From NCBI GenBank assembly GCA_023416275.1, contig JAEZIB010000196.1, positions 1 through 24,820 of the forward strand: a stretch of 24,820 bases of DNA, read 5' to 3'. Source of the stretch: Bacillota bacterium (lineage in GTDB: Bacteria; Bacillota; Clostridia; Acetivibrionales; DSM-1351). Within the stretch, counting starts at the first letter, position 1, and each line of letters opens with the position of its first letter. Made by a program: the position numbers and the translations under genes. The notes under the pieces were generated by a model that was not told the origin of the DNA, made no database searches, and saw only the letters and a program-made list of their open reading frames with translations. Shown here one piece after another: positions 8,168 to 16,259 of this stretch.

Positions 8168-9079
8168 ATGAAGACTAAAGCATTAAAAATCACATCAATA
8201 CTAGTTTTATTTTTATTTATTTTTACAGGCTGTTCAAATAATACAGCAACAAATACAGAAGGTGAGAAGGGCTTCACAGTTGTTACTTCTTTTTATCCTA
8301 TGTATATTTTTACTGAGAATGTAGTTAAAGACATTCCAAATGTTAAGGTTGTAAACATGACAGAACCGCAAACAGGTTGCTTGCATGACTACCAGCTGAT
8401 TCCGGCGGATTTAAAAACCTTGGAAAATGCAGATGTATTTGTTATCAATGGTGCAGGAATGGAATCATTTATGGAAAAAGTCATGGAGCAGCAAAAGGAT
8501 TTAAGTATTATCGAAGCTTCAAAGGGAATTGAGTTACTTAAAGATGAAAGCGGAGAAGAAAATGCCCATGTATGGGTTAGCATTTCAGGCGCAATTAAAG
8601 AGGTTAGCAACATTGCTGACGGATTAGCTGCACTAGATGTTACAAATGCTGATGCATATAAGAAAAATGCAGAGGCATATATCAAGTTGCTTGAAGCGCA
8701 AAGGGAAAAAATGCATAAAGAATTAGAGGTATTCAAAAAGAAAGATATCGTTACCTTCCACGAAGCATTCCCATACTTTGCAAATGAATTTGGACTCAAT
8801 ATCGTTTCTGTCGTAGAGCGTGAGCCAGGTACAGAGCCAAGTGCAGGAGAGCTTGCAGAATCGATTGATACAATAAAGGAAACAAACTGTAAGGTGCTTT
8901 TTGCTGAACCGCAGTATTCACAGAAGGCAGCAGAGTCTATTGCAAATCAAACCGGTGCAGAGGTTTATCTGTTAGACCCTGTGGTAACAGGTGAAAAGAA
9001 TGCGCCAGCCGATAGCTACATAAAAGCTATGGATGAAAATCTAAAGGTGTTGGTAGAGGCTTTCCAGCAGAATGAGTAG
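8168..9079 (+). CDS. ZnuA/TroA-type zinc or manganese ABC transporter solute-binding lipoprotein
   Basis: Captures divalent metal outside the membrane for an ABC importer; 303 residues from the ATG at 8168. That start gives a clean lipoprotein signal (KALKITSILVLFLFIFTGC, C22 lipidated). The upstream TTG (8129) would add 13 polar residues before it and sits against its G-run with no spacing. The family ligands are visible: H73 (CLHDYQL), H134 (NAHVWVS), H198 (TFHEAFPYF) and an acidic residue near D270 (LLDPV). The long His-rich loop of many zinc-specific members is missing, so Zn versus Mn is undecided. The SFYPMYIF start and the Zur-like operator favour zinc. No permease or ATPase gene is adjacent, so it is an orphan binding protein. 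Confidence 0.9.
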   Translation: MKTKALKITSILVLFLFIFTGCSNNTATNTEGEKGFTVVTSFYPMYIFTENVVKDIPNVKVVNMTEPQTGCLHDYQLIPADLKTLENADVFVINGAGMESFMEKVMEQQKDLSIIEASKGIELLKDESGEENAHVWVSISGAIKEVSNIADGLAALDVTNADAYKKNAEAYIKLLEAQREKMHKELEVFKKKDIVTFHEAFPYFANEFGLNIVSVVEREPGTEPSAGELAESIDTIKETNCKVLFAEPQYSQKAAESIANQTGAEVYLLDPVVTGEKNAPADSYIKAMDENLKVLVEAFQQNE

Positions 9080-9146
9080 GGCAAATATTTGGATTACTGA
9101 AGGTTATAATAAATAATTAAACTATTTTTTCTGCAAAGGTAATTTA

Positions 9147-9212
9147 GGGTTTGATGCATAATACTTCTATTCTGTTTTATAGTGTGATAGAGTAGTATTG
9201 TGCAACAAGCCC
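9147..9212. terminator. Long inverted repeat between convergent genes, possible bidirectional terminator
   Basis: The 19-nt arm GGGTTTGATGCATAATACT (9147-9165) pairs with AGTATTGTGCAACAAGCCC (9194-9212): 16 Watson-Crick pairs, two G-U and one mismatch. The apex can pair further (CTAT with ATAG). It lies between the convergent lipoprotein and phosphatase genes. Neither side has a strong T-run, so termination is plausible but unproven. Confidence 0.5.
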
Positions 9213-9281
9213 TTCATAATATTAAATCAACTTATATATATAACTTGGCATGGATAGACTTTTCATTAGAAATTTGAGTTA

Positions 9282-9980
9282 TTAACCATAATTTAATATA
9301 ACACTCTGGTTCTGACCAAATACTCTACGGCAATACTCTTCGCCAGCCCAATTTTTAACATTCTTAACAGCTTTCTGGTACCATTCACTGTAATCTTCAG
9401 GTCTATGAGCATCTGAAGCAACGAAGTTTACAAGGTTTTTCTTTATGAGCTTTTTTGAAAACCTTTTGACGTTAAAACCATTAGCGCCGGCTATGCTGGC
9501 AGCATCTAGCTGTACAAGGCAGTGGGAAGCTATCAAGTCTATAAAACTGTCCATATCTCTTAAAAAATACTTGTTTCTTTCAGGATGTGCAATGATTGGA
9601 ATTAAACCCTGGCAATACAGTTTTTGAATAGTACTGCTAAGGCCAATAGGCATGATATCGAAGGGAAGCTCAAAAAGTAGATAACTGGAATTATTCAGAG
9701 TATACTTCCTTTTTCCAGAAAATATATCTGATAATGATGTACACAAAAAGATTTCATAGCCTAAAAAAAGTTCAATACCTAAGCTTTTTGATTTTAATTT
9801 CAGTTGAGTAAAATTTTCAAGCACTCTTTCGTAAATAAAAATACTTTTGTTATAATGAGGAGTGGCTATAATGGATTGTATACCAAGTCTAGCGGCTTCA
9901 CTTACCATTCTCATGGAATCCTCAATGTTTTTAGCACCATCATCCACATTATAAATAATGTGGCAGTGTATATCAATCAT
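9282..9980 (-). CDS. cpsB: PHP-type manganese-dependent protein tyrosine phosphatase
   Basis: Predicted to dephosphorylate the tyrosine cluster of the adjacent BY-kinase and so reset capsule/EPS assembly (CpsB/Wzb/YwqE role). 232 residues from the ATG at 9980, which overlaps the kinase stop codon (ATGA) and so couples translation. An upstream in-frame ATG (10013) would place 11 unrelated residues before the conserved MIDIHCHI start. PHP metal ligands are visible: H5 and H7 (DIHCHI), the VDDGAKN motif, H42 (ATPHYNKS), H132 (IAHPERNKYF), and D190 with H192 (ASDAHRPEDY). It is the last gene of the minus-strand module CpsC-CpsD-CpsB. Confidence 0.93.
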   Translation of the reverse strand: MIDIHCHIIYNVDDGAKNIEDSMRMVSEAARLGIQSIIATPHYNKSIFIYERVLENFTQLKLKSKSLGIELFLGYEIFLCTSLSDIFSGKRKYTLNNSSYLLFELPFDIMPIGLSSTIQKLYCQGLIPIIAHPERNKYFLRDMDSFIDLIASHCLVQLDAASIAGANGFNVKRFSKKLIKKNLVNFVASDAHRPEDYSEWYQKAVKNVKNWAGEEYCRRVFGQNQSVILNYG

Positions 9981-10717
9981 ATTTTTTTCATAATTTTCTT
10001 CCCAATAAGCCACTTGTTTTTTGTATTTTTATTCTTATATTTGTGATAATATTTATAGCTGCCATTGTAGTATTTATAATCGGGTTTGCTAATTTTGTTG
10101 AGAATTACGCCAAGTATGTTGGCGTTAGCCTTTTGGAGCTGCTCCTTCATCATCATTGCGTTTTTCCACTTAACAGCATTAGCTTCAACTACAATAATTG
10201 TTCCGCTGGCTTTAGTGGCAACAATTGCACCATCGATAAAGGTACCTAGGGGTGGTGTATCAATAATAACTATGTCATATACTTTCTCAACCTCAGACAA
10301 AAAAACTGTAAATCTATCTGAGGCTAAAAGTTCACTGGGGTTAACTGGTTTTGTTCCGCATGTAATAGAGTCAAAGCCATCAATATCAGTAGTATTAATT
10401 ATTTTCTCAAGATTGGCATGCCCAATCAAGTAATTTGCGAGGCCTTTTAAATTGCTTACCAAATGTTTTAACACCGCAGGCTTTCGTAGGTCTGCATCCA
10501 CATAAAGAACTCTCATGCCTGCTTTAGCCATGCAAATACCAAGATTTATTGCTACTGTTGATTTACCTTCATTTGGCATATAACTTGTTATTGCTAATGT
10601 CTTAATTTTATTATTTAGTTCGCAGAATTGAATATTTGCTCTTATAACCTTATAGGCTTCTTCAACAATTTCATTTGATTTATATTTTGGTGTTATAACT
10701 TTAGATATTTCTGGCAT
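9977..10717 (-). CDS. cpsD: BY-family tyrosine kinase, cytoplasmic ATPase subunit
   Basis: Bacterial tyrosine autokinase that works with the membrane adaptor encoded just upstream to control polysaccharide chain length and export. 246 residues. Walker A at 45-54 (SYMPNEGKST), Walker A' at 70-80 (VLYVDADLRKP) and Walker B at 147-156 (YDIVIIDTPP). The C-terminal autophosphorylation cluster has seven tyrosines between 214 and 227 (YKYYNGSYKYYHKYK), followed by a basic tail. The N-terminal EEAYKVIRANIQF segment is the family's oligomerisation motif. The ATG is preceded by TAGGAGGTG. A 14-bp gap separates it from the adaptor gene, and its stop codon overlaps the phosphatase start. Confidence 0.95.
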   Translation of the reverse strand: MPEISKVITPKYKSNEIVEEAYKVIRANIQFCELNNKIKTLAITSYMPNEGKSTVAINLGICMAKAGMRVLYVDADLRKPAVLKHLVSNLKGLANYLIGHANLEKIINTTDIDGFDSITCGTKPVNPSELLASDRFTVFLSEVEKVYDIVIIDTPPLGTFIDGAIVATKASGTIIVVEANAVKWKNAMMMKEQLQKANANILGVILNKISKPDYKYYNGSYKYYHKYKNKNTKNKWLIGKKIMKKI

Positions 10718-10731
10718 TCAAAAAGCACCTC

Positions 10732-11400
10732 CTATTTAATTTTAAAGGAAGGTATAGTTCCAAGGACATTAAGTCCTAAATATGTTTCTATGTCTTCAGG
10801 TGTCTTTATTGTTTCGTTTGTTATCTCCAATATATAAATAATACCTATAGTTGCACAAATGCTTAGTATAAACGCTAATGTGGTATATAGCAAGGGTTTA
10901 GGATGTACAGGCTCAAGATCAACCTCAGCCTCATCTACTAGACTTATACTATTTACCTTCATAAGCGGTTGGGATTTATTTATGAATACCTCACATATTT
11001 TATTAGTAAGCTCTTTAGCTCTGACTGGATTGATATCTTTTACTGTTATCAGCAGCACCTTTGTTTCATTTTTTGATGACACAGTAATGTTATCTGATAA
11101 TTGGGCAGGGGTTATATCTTTTATGTCTAATTCCTCAATAACTGTTTTTGTAATGAGTTTACTCTTCATAAGTTCTCTATAATCCTTAACTAAATGTTCA
11201 TTTGCCAATATTTCTTCATAGGATAATAAATCCGCTTCAGAGGGCTTTTGGTTTACTATATAAAGAGTTGCCGAGGATTGAAATATCGGAGTTAAATAAA
11301 AGCTGCTTACTATAGCGGTTAAACAGGCTGCAAGTATAGGTATTATTACAATTAAGACCAGTCTTTTTCTCAGCATATAGAAAAACTTATTGAGTTCCAA
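10732..11400 (-). CDS. cpsC: Wzz/CpsC-type chain-length regulator and BY-kinase activator
   Basis: Membrane adaptor that activates the BY-kinase and tunes polysaccharide length. Two membrane helices flank an extracytoplasmic region of about 135 residues: TM1 at 14-35 (LVLIVIIPILAACLTAIVSS) and TM2 at 170-191, preceded by the proline-rich PVHPKP. The short cytoplasmic tail ends with the family's EDIETYLGLNVLGTIP. I chose TTG at 11400 because AGAAGGTG lies 6 nt before it. The alternative GTG at 11409 overlaps that ribosome site and has no spacing of its own. It is first of the three-gene CpsC-CpsD-CpsB unit and downstream of a terminator. Confidence 0.9.
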   Translation of the reverse strand: MELNKFFYMLRKRLVLIVIIPILAACLTAIVSSFYLTPIFQSSATLYIVNQKPSEADLLSYEEILANEHLVKDYRELMKSKLITKTVIEELDIKDITPAQLSDNITVSSKNETKVLLITVKDINPVRAKELTNKICEVFINKSQPLMKVNSISLVDEAEVDLEPVHPKPLLYTTLAFILSICATIGIIYILEITNETIKTPEDIETYLGLNVLGTIPSFKIK

Positions 11401-11483
11401 CTTAGACACCTTCTTCTAAAAAATATCCACTCATCATAGTATTCAACATAAATAAAGTGTGTTACACTCTGTATAATTTTTGC

Positions 11484-11537
11484 TAAAAAAATAGTCAGAA
11501 GCGCAGTAAAGCAGGTGAACATTGCGGTTCTGACTAT
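11484..11537 (-). terminator. Minus-strand rho-independent terminator between the small membrane protein and cpsC
   Basis: Arms TGCGGTTCTGACTAT (11523-11537) and ATAGTCAGAAGCGCA (11491-11505) match at 14 of 15 positions. On the minus strand the stem runs directly into seven T (11484-11490). It would either end a monocistronic transcript of the upstream small gene or act as an attenuator for the EPS control genes. Confidence 0.85.
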
Positions 11538-11569
11538 CATGGTAAAAACAATGACTATATGAAGTTTTA

Positions 11570-11890
11570 TTAGTGAGGATTGGATTTCTTACTATATAGT
11601 AATCTAGCTGCAATACCTCCTATTACAGCAAGTACCATGCCAACAAAAATACTCAGTAAAGCATATTTTGTTGTAAATACTACAAGATTAAAGTTTGCTA
11701 TAAGTTTTGAAAGGCTACTAACGTCTTTTAGTAAATACATCCCAATTGTGTTGGTTATGAAAATAAGTAAAGTGAAGGTCATACCGGTACTTGTTGATCT
11801 TACATCCTTGCATCGGGATAATACACTAAATATTCTTTCGGCAATAAATCCTGAACCTAACAGCATTAAAAGAAAAATAGCTACAAACAT
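11570..11890 (-). CDS. Small three-helix membrane protein of unknown function
   Basis: Not recognised as a named family. 106 residues from the ATG at 11890. The in-frame ATG 18 bases upstream overlaps the AAAGGAG that serves this start at 7 nt, so the shorter form is preferred. Three predicted membrane helices lie near residues 1-19 (FVAIFLLMLLGSGFIAE), 37-55 (TFTLLIFITNTIGMYLL) and 76-99 (KYALLSIFVGMVLAVIGGIA). The C-terminus is basic (YSKKSNPH). The loop between helices 1 and 2 is polar and rich in Ser/Arg. It lies upstream of the CpsC-CpsD-CpsB module on the same strand, separated by a strong terminator, and is divergent from the EPS operon. A role in polysaccharide export or its control is a guess from position. 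Confidence 0.75.
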   Translation of the reverse strand: MFVAIFLLMLLGSGFIAERIFSVLSRCKDVRSTSTGMTFTLLIFITNTIGMYLLKDVSSLSKLIANFNLVVFTTKYALLSIFVGMVLAVIGGIAARLLYSKKSNPH

Positions 11891-11988
11891 TTTTATACTC
11901 CTTTCCAATTCTCTAAATAAATTCTCTTAGCAGAATATTCTCTAATATAAAATTTGTTACACCTGATACAACAAAGGAATTTTAACTG

Positions 11989-12043
11989 CCTCAACTATCC
12001 CCAATAATAAGTCTATCAGTTCAAACTTATCAATTGTTTGTTG
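11989..12043 (+). repeat. Decayed left-half fragment of the intergenic element, copy F
   Basis: Contains AAGTCTATCAGTTCAAACTT (from 12009) then ATCAATTGTTTGTTG. This matches the order and spacing of the left part of copies D and E. A degenerate left end (CTCAACTATCC) lies 22 bases before GTCTAT, as in the clean copy. No right half is clear; a possible remnant is the GGCAATTATTATTGG at about 12104. The rest of 11891-12329 has no protein gene I would accept. It should hold the divergent promoters of the EPS operon and the small membrane protein. Confidence 0.55.
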
Positions 12044-12160
12044 AACATTTTTTTCACTTATTACATAATATGCCTTGTGCTTTTTTGCTGAAATAAAAAA
12101 GTGGCAATTATTATTGGATAAAAAGGAGTGTAGCAAAACAAGAAATTATATTTATACGAG

Positions 12161-12190
12161 TTGACTGCTTAAATAGTGCTCCCGTACTGT
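12161..12190 (+). promoter_or_regulatory. Weak candidate promoter for the EPS operon
   Basis: TTGACT (12161-12166) and TACTGT (12185-12190) are 18 bp apart. The -10 is poor. The following leader of about 140 nt can fold two small hairpins: CCCAAA (12210-12215) with TTTGGG (12237-12242), and TCACA (12250-12254) with TGTGA (12262-12266). Leader control of this long operon is possible, but no known element is recognised. Confidence 0.3.
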
Positions 12191-12329
12191 ATATATCTAT
12201 GGATTGCTCCCCAAATTGATGCTGAAATATTTGTGGTTTGGGTTTAGTGTCACACGAACTTTGTGATAGCAGTAATTGGCTCTTGTAATTAGAAAACATA
12301 ACTAACATGAGAATATGGAGGTTAATAGC

Positions 12330-14168
12330 GTGAAAACTGCTAATAAAAACATAGTGTATTTGCTGGTGGATGCAGTAATGGTAAATTTGGCATTGGCAAT
12401 AAGCCTTATAATAAAATTTGATGCAGCTGTACCTTTGGCTTATTTAGAAAAGCTTCCCTTTACTTTCATTTTAACGACAGCTATAAGCATTGGAGTATAT
12501 TTTGCCTTTGGGTTATATTCAATGCTATGGGTGTATGCAAGTATAGAGGAACTTATTAAGATAACTCTAGCAACCGCAGCAGGCATACTTATGCAATTAA
12601 TAATTGCTACTTATTTTGCTATTGCTATACCCCTTTCAGTTTATTTTATATGTTGGATGCTAACTCTTATTCTTATCGGAGGAGTTAGAGTCAGCAGTCG
12701 TGTAGCTAAAAAGATTAAGCTTTCAAGTAATAAAATTATACCTAAAAGGAGAGTAATGCTTGTAGGAGCAGGTGAAGCAGCTTCGATAATTATTAAGGAA
12801 ATGAAGAATAACAAACACAGTATATATGAACCTGTGATTGCAGTGGATGATGATCCCAATAAACACAAATCACAAATAAACGGTGTTCCCGTAGTCTGTG
12901 GAAAAGACAAGATTTTAAAGGTGGCAGCTGAAATGGCTGTTGATGAGATTATAATAGCAATACCCTCCATAACGAGAAGTAAAACTGCAGACTTTATAAA
13001 TATATGTAAAAAAACTGGGTGTAAATTGAAGGTACTACCCAGTGTATATGGTTTAGTAAATGGTGAAGTAAGCATAAAGAAAATAAGAGATGTAACCGTA
13101 GAGGATTTGCTTCCAAGAGATGAGATTGATTTATCTATAGATGAAATAGCTGATTATCTTTGTGACAAAACAATTCTGGTTACTGGAGGAGGAGGCTCGA
13201 TAGGCTCTGAGCTATGCAGACAAATTTCATATTATAAACCTAAAAGACTTCTGATATTTGATATATATGAGAATAATGCCTATGACCTTCAAAATGAGTT
13301 GCAGCAAAAATATAAGGATGGCTTGAAGATTGACGTTATCATAGGATCTATAAGAGATATAAAGAGACTGGATTATATTTTCTCTGAATATAAACCGGAG
13401 ATTGTTTTTCATGCAGCTGCACACAAGCATGTCCCGCTAATGGAGGAAAGTCCTCAGGAGGCTATAAAAAATAATATATTTGGTACACTCAATTTAGCTG
13501 AGTGCGCTGACAGACATGGCGTAAAAAGATTTGTTCAGATATCAACTGATAAAGCAGTCAATCCAACCAGTGTGATGGGAGCTACAAAAAGGGTTGCAGA
13601 GCTGATAATACAATATATGAACGGAGTAAGTAAAACTCAGTATTGTGCAGTAAGATTCGGTAATGTTCTAGGTAGCAATGGCAGTGTAATTCCATTGTTT
13701 AAGAAGCAAATAGAGTATGGAGGACCTATTTCTATAACACATCCTGACGTTACCAGATATTTTATGACTATACCAGAGGCAGCCAGTCTTGTAATACAAT
13801 CGGGTGCAATGATGAAGGAGGGCGGAGAAATATTTGTGCTTGATATGGGAGAACAGGTAAAAATAACTGAACTTGCAAAGACATTGATAACTCTATCAGG
13901 GTTAAAACCTGATATTGATATAGAAATTGAATATACAGGTTTAAGACCTGGCGAAAAGCTTTATGAAGAACTCCTTATTTCAAAGGATGAGGTTGAAATA
14001 ACAAAAAATAATAAGATTTTTATTGAAAAAGCCAAAGAAATTGATCTGTATGGTTATATTAACGAAATTAAGGCTTTTATTACTGAAAATATGGAGGATT
14101 CTAACGAAGTAATTAAATTTTTAAAAAAATTAATTCCGGAATTTCAAGTAATGCGTAACAATTTTTGA
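12330..14168 (+). CDS. Membrane UDP-HexNAc 4,6-dehydratase (PglF/FlaA1/CapD family)
   Basis: Converts a UDP-N-acetylhexosamine to the 4-keto-6-deoxy intermediate, the first step to amino-dideoxy sugars. I chose GTG 12330 because GGAGG (12317-12321) sits 8 nt before it; the in-frame ATG at 12315 overlaps that site. This gives 612 residues, the normal length of the large class. Four N-terminal membrane helices (about 7-120) are followed by a first Rossmann domain (RRVMLVGAGEAAS) and a second SDR domain with TGGGGSIGSEL (285-295). The catalytic stretch STDKAVNPTSVMGATK (405-420) has Met where classical SDRs have Tyr. That is normal for the WbpM/PglF class, where Lys (K420) is retained. The next gene is the aminotransferase expected to use its product. 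Confidence 0.93.
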   Translation: MKTANKNIVYLLVDAVMVNLALAISLIIKFDAAVPLAYLEKLPFTFILTTAISIGVYFAFGLYSMLWVYASIEELIKITLATAAGILMQLIIATYFAIAIPLSVYFICWMLTLILIGGVRVSSRVAKKIKLSSNKIIPKRRVMLVGAGEAASIIIKEMKNNKHSIYEPVIAVDDDPNKHKSQINGVPVVCGKDKILKVAAEMAVDEIIIAIPSITRSKTADFINICKKTGCKLKVLPSVYGLVNGEVSIKKIRDVTVEDLLPRDEIDLSIDEIADYLCDKTILVTGGGGSIGSELCRQISYYKPKRLLIFDIYENNAYDLQNELQQKYKDGLKIDVIIGSIRDIKRLDYIFSEYKPEIVFHAAAHKHVPLMEESPQEAIKNNIFGTLNLAECADRHGVKRFVQISTDKAVNPTSVMGATKRVAELIIQYMNGVSKTQYCAVRFGNVLGSNGSVIPLFKKQIEYGGPISITHPDVTRYFMTIPEAASLVIQSGAMMKEGGEIFVLDMGEQVKITELAKTLITLSGLKPDIDIEIEYTGLRPGEKLYEELLISKDEVEITKNNKIFIEKAKEIDLYGYINEIKAFITENMEDSNEVIKFLKKLIPEFQVMRNNF

Positions 14169-14249
14169 GCGTTATGCATAGTATGATTTTATCTGATATC
14201 AAAAGCTGCTAATCAGTTGCTTAATAAAAGTATAAAGGAGATCCTCTGT

Positions 14250-15443
14250 ATGGTAATACCATTTTCTCCGCCTGATATTTCAGAAGCTGAAATAAATGAG
14301 ATTGTGGATACATTAAAATCTGGATGGATTACGACAGGACCTAAAACTAAATTGCTTGAAAATAAGCTTGCTGAATATACTAGAACATCTAGAGTTGTAT
14401 GCCTTAATTCAGCCACTGCAGCAATGGAAATGACACTTAGACTTTTAGGGATTGATGAGACATGTGAGGTAATTACTTCAGCCTATACATTTTCAGCATC
14501 TGCAAGTGTTATTGACCATGTTGGAGCAAAAATTGTACTTGTAGATACAGCTAAGAATTCCTTTCAAATGGATTATGAGAAATTGGAAAAATCAATAACA
14601 GAAAAGACAAAAGTAATTATTCCAGTTGATATAGCTGGTGTTATGTGTGATTATGACAGGATACTTGAGATAGTTAGTAGAAAAAAGAGCTTGTTTCGCC
14701 CATCAAATGAAATACAGAAGGCATTTGGTAGAATAATTATTTTAGCTGATGCTGCTCATTCATTTGGTGCTGAATATAAAAGAAAGCACAGCGGAGAAGC
14801 TGCGGATTTTACGTGTTTTTCCTTTCATGCTGTAAAGAATCTAACTACTGCCGAGGGCGGAGCCGTCACTTGGAGAGATATCCCAGGAATCAATAATGAT
14901 GATTTATATAAGGAATTTATGCTTTTATCTCTTCATGGACAATCCAAAGATGCATTGGCTAAAACAAAACTTGGAGCCTGGGAATACGACATACTCTATC
15001 CTGCTTATAAATGCAATATGACTGATGTATCAGCGTCACTTGGGCTTGCACAGTTACAACGATATCCCCATATTTTAGAAAGAAGGAAACAGATTATTAA
15101 TATGTATGATGAAGGGTTGGAAAACACATGTGCTGCTAGTTTAAAGCACTATGGTGAGGACTACTCGTCAAGTGGACATTTATACATTGTCAGACTAATT
15201 GGCAAGGATGAAGAATTCAGAAACGATGTTATTGAAAAAATGGCTCAGAGGGGTATTGCTACAAATGTTCACTATAAGCCGTTACCAATGCACACAGCAT
15301 ATAAAAATCTAGGGTTTGATATAAAAGACTACCCTAACGCGTTTGATATGTATAAAAATGAGCTTACTCTTCCTCTGCATACCTTGTTAACAGACGAAGA
15401 GGTTACATATATTGTTGCTTCAATTAGAAAAATCATATTGTAA
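14250..15443 (+). CDS. DegT/DnrJ/EryC1-family PLP sugar aminotransferase
   Basis: Transfers an amino group to the 4-keto sugar made by the preceding dehydratase, giving a UDP-4-amino-4,6-dideoxy-HexNAc (PglE-like step). 397 residues from the ATG at 14250, which follows AAAGGAG. A TTG 33 bases upstream is open but has no site. The PLP lysine is K196 (SFHAVKNLTTAEGGAV). D167 and H170 (ADAAHSFGAEY) hold the cofactor. TSAYTFSASAS and GWITTGPKT are typical family motifs, and TNVHYKPLPMH lies near the C-terminus. No PglD-type hexapeptide acetyltransferase follows, so the amino group may stay free or be modified by another enzyme. Confidence 0.93.
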   Translation: MVIPFSPPDISEAEINEIVDTLKSGWITTGPKTKLLENKLAEYTRTSRVVCLNSATAAMEMTLRLLGIDETCEVITSAYTFSASASVIDHVGAKIVLVDTAKNSFQMDYEKLEKSITEKTKVIIPVDIAGVMCDYDRILEIVSRKKSLFRPSNEIQKAFGRIIILADAAHSFGAEYKRKHSGEAADFTCFSFHAVKNLTTAEGGAVTWRDIPGINNDDLYKEFMLLSLHGQSKDALAKTKLGAWEYDILYPAYKCNMTDVSASLGLAQLQRYPHILERRKQIINMYDEGLENTCAASLKHYGEDYSSSGHLYIVRLIGKDEEFRNDVIEKMAQRGIATNVHYKPLPMHTAYKNLGFDIKDYPNAFDMYKNELTLPLHTLLTDEEVTYIVASIRKIIL

Positions 15444-15507
15444 TACTATTTCGTTTTATAAATAGAGGAACTATTTTTAAATGCAAATTAGTATAAGGGG
15501 TAAAGGT

Positions 15508-16248
15508 ATGAAACTTATTCCTTGGGAGGAGCTTCCCCAAAAGATGAAGAATGAAAGTGTGAAACGATATTACGATATTTTGACGGATAAGCACATCAGT
15601 CTTGCTCTAAAAAGACTATTTGACATTATAGCTGCAATTTTATTATCAATTATTCTGATTCCTTTATTTTTAATAATTAGCATAGCAGTGAAAATTGATT
15701 CAAAAGGAACAGTAATGTTCACGCAAATTAGAGTTACACAATATGCAAAAACCTTTAACATGCTTAAATTTAGAACAATGGTAGCTAATGCTGATAAAAT
15801 GGGCACACAGGTTACCACCAATAATGATGTTAGAATCACTAAGGTTGGCAGAATATTGAGAAGGCTTAGGCTGGATGAAATTCCTCAATTGTTTAATATT
15901 ATTTCGGGGGATATGACTTTTGTAGGCACAAGACCTGAAGTACCCAAATATGTAGCACATTATTCAGATGAAATGTTGGCAACCCTGCTTGTACCGGCAG
16001 GGGTTACATCAGAAGCCAGTATTGAGTTTAAAGATGAAGAAAAACTAATCTCTATTGCTGAAAATGCTGATAAGACCTATGTGGATGAAGTGCTCATAGA
16101 GAAAATGAAGTATAACTTAAAAAGTTTAGCACATTTCAGCTTTTTAAATGATATAAAAACATTGGTCAGAACAGTTTTTGCTGTTTTTGGTAAGGCAAAG
16201 TATACTGAAAAACATTCTACCAATTCAACTTGTATATTTAAAGGATAA
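15508..16248 (+). CDS. Phosphoglycosyl transferase, bacterial sugar transferase family (PglC-like)
   Basis: Initiating enzyme that transfers a sugar phosphate from a UDP-sugar to undecaprenyl phosphate at the inner membrane face. It is the small monotopic class, about 246 residues. One hydrophobic segment at 39-61 follows the basic ALKRLFDI. The motif KFRTM is at 87-91. The catalytic Asp-Glu pair D123/E124 sits in LRLDEIPQLFNIISGDMTFV, followed by GTRPE. Start choice: ATG 15508 has AAGGGG at 7 nt; ATG 15481, nine codons earlier, has AGAGGA at longer spacing and remains possible. It follows the dehydratase/aminotransferase pair, as in bacillosamine-type pathways, which suggests that an amino-dideoxy sugar is the first residue loaded. 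Confidence 0.9.
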   Translation: MKLIPWEELPQKMKNESVKRYYDILTDKHISLALKRLFDIIAAILLSIILIPLFLIISIAVKIDSKGTVMFTQIRVTQYAKTFNMLKFRTMVANADKMGTQVTTNNDVRITKVGRILRRLRLDEIPQLFNIISGDMTFVGTRPEVPKYVAHYSDEMLATLLVPAGVTSEASIEFKDEEKLISIAENADKTYVDEVLIEKMKYNLKSLAHFSFLNDIKTLVRTVFAVFGKAKYTEKHSTNSTCIFKG

Positions 16249-16259
16249 GGGGTTGGAAT

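Noticed and set aside
8389..8799. 136-codon open frame antisense to the metal-binding lipoprotein gene
   Set aside because: Low-complexity Ser/Leu/Phe translation, no ribosome site, and the other strand is an unmistakable gene.
12111..12308. 65-codon minus-strand open frame in the EPS leader
   Set aside because: No ribosome binding site and no recognisable protein features. It lies in the region expected to hold the promoter and leader of the plus-strand operon.
12641..13075. 144-codon open frame antisense to the 4,6-dehydratase gene
   Set aside because: Shadow of a strongly conserved gene; composition is biased and no start signal is present.
13100..13700. Possible inactivation of the 4,6-dehydratase because Met replaces the catalytic Tyr (MGATK)
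   Set aside because: This substitution is normal for the WbpM/PglF/CapD class, so it does not mark a broken enzyme.
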